Positions 62,250-64,000 of a stretch of 64,000 bases of DNA are shown here, piece after piece. Positions within the stretch are counted from its first letter, which is position 1; every line of letters starts with the position of its first letter. Position numbers and translations under genes: made by a program. This DNA comes from Spirometra erinaceieuropaei (lineage: Eukaryota > Platyhelminthes > Cestoda > Diphyllobothriidea > Diphyllobothriidae). The stretch covers positions 199,735-263,734 of the forward strand of contig CACRXP010000614.1 of assembly GCA_902702965.1 (NCBI GenBank). Reading direction: 5' to 3'. The notes beneath the pieces are model-generated. The model ran no database searches, was not told the origin of the DNA, and was given only the letters and a program-made list of their open reading frames with translations.

Positions 62250-63585
62250 GGAGCAATTTCTCTCTCAAATGATGAAGTTCTTATGTTTTCGTCTCCATAT
62301 CACCTAGTTTATTAGTCCCTATTTCGTTCGGAAGGCTCTTTCTACAAATACTAGTCTGGTGTGCTGCCTGCCCAAAACTGAACTGCCAACAGTGTAAACT
62401 CTCTAGTCGATCTGACTGGCAATCGCTCCCGAGTATGTTCCTGTCACGTGCGATTGTCCCCGACGTCCTCTCTGCTGAATCACAAGTAATTTCTTCGCAA
62501 AATGCTCGTTTTGGACTTATCAAGTAAAAGACGAGAGGGCATTATTAAATTCTGCGTGTTTCCCTACTTTTGGTTTGTTGCGGTTTCCTTTGAACATAAA
62601 AGCACAATTTCAAATTACAACAGTATATGCTGAACAGGGCATATAAAAACAACTACGTCAAAATAACCACTTCACTCTTTAATCTGTACCCTATGCAGAC
62701 AGGAAAAAATAGGTCCCTTGGAAAAAATGCACTGCAAACACATATGCACACGCTCCGTGTTACACATGCAAAAGCAGTGGTCTTACGCCTGTCTACATTC
62801 GTTAAAAATTGTTTCGCGGGCAGATTGGTCATCAACATGTCATCGTAGATGTTGTACGTACCGGATGTCTTATAGGACGTTGCAGACAGAGGAATTTGTT
62901 CCAACGTAGTTGTGGTGCACTTAAATAAAGACAGAGCTTCTTATCAGCGGCCCTTGCAAAAAGTACTTTCAAAATTTCTCGCATTTTGAATGAACACGAA
63001 AAAAAAATGTGAGTGGGTATTTCTTATCGACGACGACAGTGGATTAAAACAGCTACTCTCAGGGGCTTCATTCTACGTCGAATCCGAGATCTTATATGAA
63101 AATCGTCTTTCTGCGTAAATGTTTGACCGCAACATGATAGACAAGAATTTGATGTTTTGAGGGTGGCCACGCCGACTGGTGATGACTGAATTCTTGGTGA
63201 TCAACCATACGCTTTCTAGCTGTCCGATTGTATTGAATGGAGGTATAGGCTAGGCAGTATCCGCTTCAAGTTGTTTACATGTTTTCCCGAGGTATCGTCA
63301 GGTCCAAAAATGCGAATTCAGTTTTTAACGGTCACTGTTGCCTTAAGAGTTTGAGTCGAAATTGCTTATCATGATTTGGGTTAAGTGGCGAGTATAGGCC
63401 TGAATATATTGCTCAAGACAACGCATCGGCGGCAGGTGGATGCTGTGCCTACACTAGCTTCATCGTAACGAGAGATGATAACAGCCGTCCAACATAATTT
63501 CCTCACATACAATTAAATTATTCTTGTTCTCCGACAGAAGCCGGTTCCCGAAATTAGACAAAATAAGTGGTTGGTAAATCATTTC
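62250..63585 (-). pseudogene. Copy C: 3' fragment of the family
   Basis: It matches 39490-41120 of arm B in direct orientation. The last exon starts at 62919 after TTTATTTAAG and contains DDMLMTNLP, but a one-base change shifts the frame after about residue 60, so the Cys-rich end is lost. The NRTA-type block (about 63240-63035) also has a one-base deletion. Homology to arm B ends near 63585, so the rest of the gene is not here. Confidence 0.6.
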
Positions 63586-64000
63586 CTGTAATTTGTGGTA
63601 GTTTTCTTAAAACCAGTACATTCCGACGTTTTTGAGAAAAGCGTAAAAAAGATTTTTGTTGGTTGTGTGATTCAGCATAAATCTGAAGAAATCATGCCCT
63701 CAGAAGTGTCATTTATATCTGCTGAACTGTCACCTGGAACTGGCCTCTTCGCTTCTATCAGTTGCCAGATATGCCCGGAAAGGACGCACAGGACGGTCAT
63801 GAGCCGGTGGTTACTTCCTATTGGCAGAAAAGCAGTCGCCCCTGGATATCAAACACGACGAACATTCGATTCCAAAAACCGTACCTGCTACCTGTACGCA
63901 AGTAGCCGAGAATTATGGAGGGGATGAGGTGCGCAGGCGTAAAAATATAATGGACGGCAACGTTTGTTGGAATCTCCTGATAATTTTCTGTTCGATAATC
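63586..64000. other. Unassigned window end
   Basis: Outside the copy C homology. A 110-codon plus-strand frame (63595-63927) includes CQICPERTHRTVMSRWLLP and could be an exon or chance; no partner copy exists in the window. Confidence 0.3.

Overview
The window looks like nuclear DNA of a metazoan, most likely a parasitic flatworm (cestode or trematode). It is AT-rich and its coding sequence is broken into short exons with GT..AG introns. It also carries decayed retroelements of types I associate with flatworm genomes: a CR1/Jockey-type LINE, Penelope-like elements (PLEs) with a GIY-YIG endonuclease, and a tRNA-headed SINE. The taxon rests on remembered resemblance of the LINE and PLE proteins and is not proven. 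There are no bacterial-style operons, no CRISPR array and no rRNA operon.

The main result is a multi-copy family of spliced, cysteine-rich, probably secreted proteins that I do not recognise. Copy A (+, 1477..9394) has eleven exons whose splice phases join into one open frame of 449 codons; its 5' exons lie outside the window or were not found. Copy B (-, 54906..39899) repeats the same eleven exons at matching lengths and phases. It also has five upstream exons, the first encoding a signal peptide, but carries several inactivating changes. Copies A and B form the arms of a large diverged inverted duplication (about 300-9720 against 39500-50340). Copy C (-, 62.2-63.6 kb) is a broken 3' fragment. 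Copy A' (+, 9.7-11.1 kb) is a partial tandem duplicate. A more divergent paralogue, E (-, 20.8-21.4 kb), keeps three consecutive exons, including a 52-bp cysteine micro-exon at the same length and phase.

Layout: 0.3-9.7 kb copy A; 9.7-11.8 kb partial duplicate and an unplaced exon-like block; 11.8-16.1 kb degenerate LINE (+); 16.1-18.2 kb nothing clear; 18.2-19.1 kb complete foldback MITE with TA target duplication; 20.8-21.4 kb paralogue E; 22.7-24.4 kb MITE plus a 750-bp repeat; 25.2-25.4 kb inverted pair of hammerhead-like motifs; 25.5-25.9 kb an unassigned 127-codon ORF; 26.7-27.5 kb decayed MITE; 28-39 kb mostly featureless with some repeats; 39.5-54.9 kb copy B, with PLE, MITE and LINE fragments in its introns; 56.2-58.2 kb decayed PLE (+) cut by a MITE; 58.2-61.8 kb tandem MITE and 750-bp units; 62.2-63.6 kb copy C.

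The locus reads as a rapidly duplicating gene cluster in a transposon-rich region. One copy (A) is open through all its visible exons, and its relatives are in different stages of decay. All gene models come from reading frames, splice-site matches and comparison between copies inside this window; no search was run.
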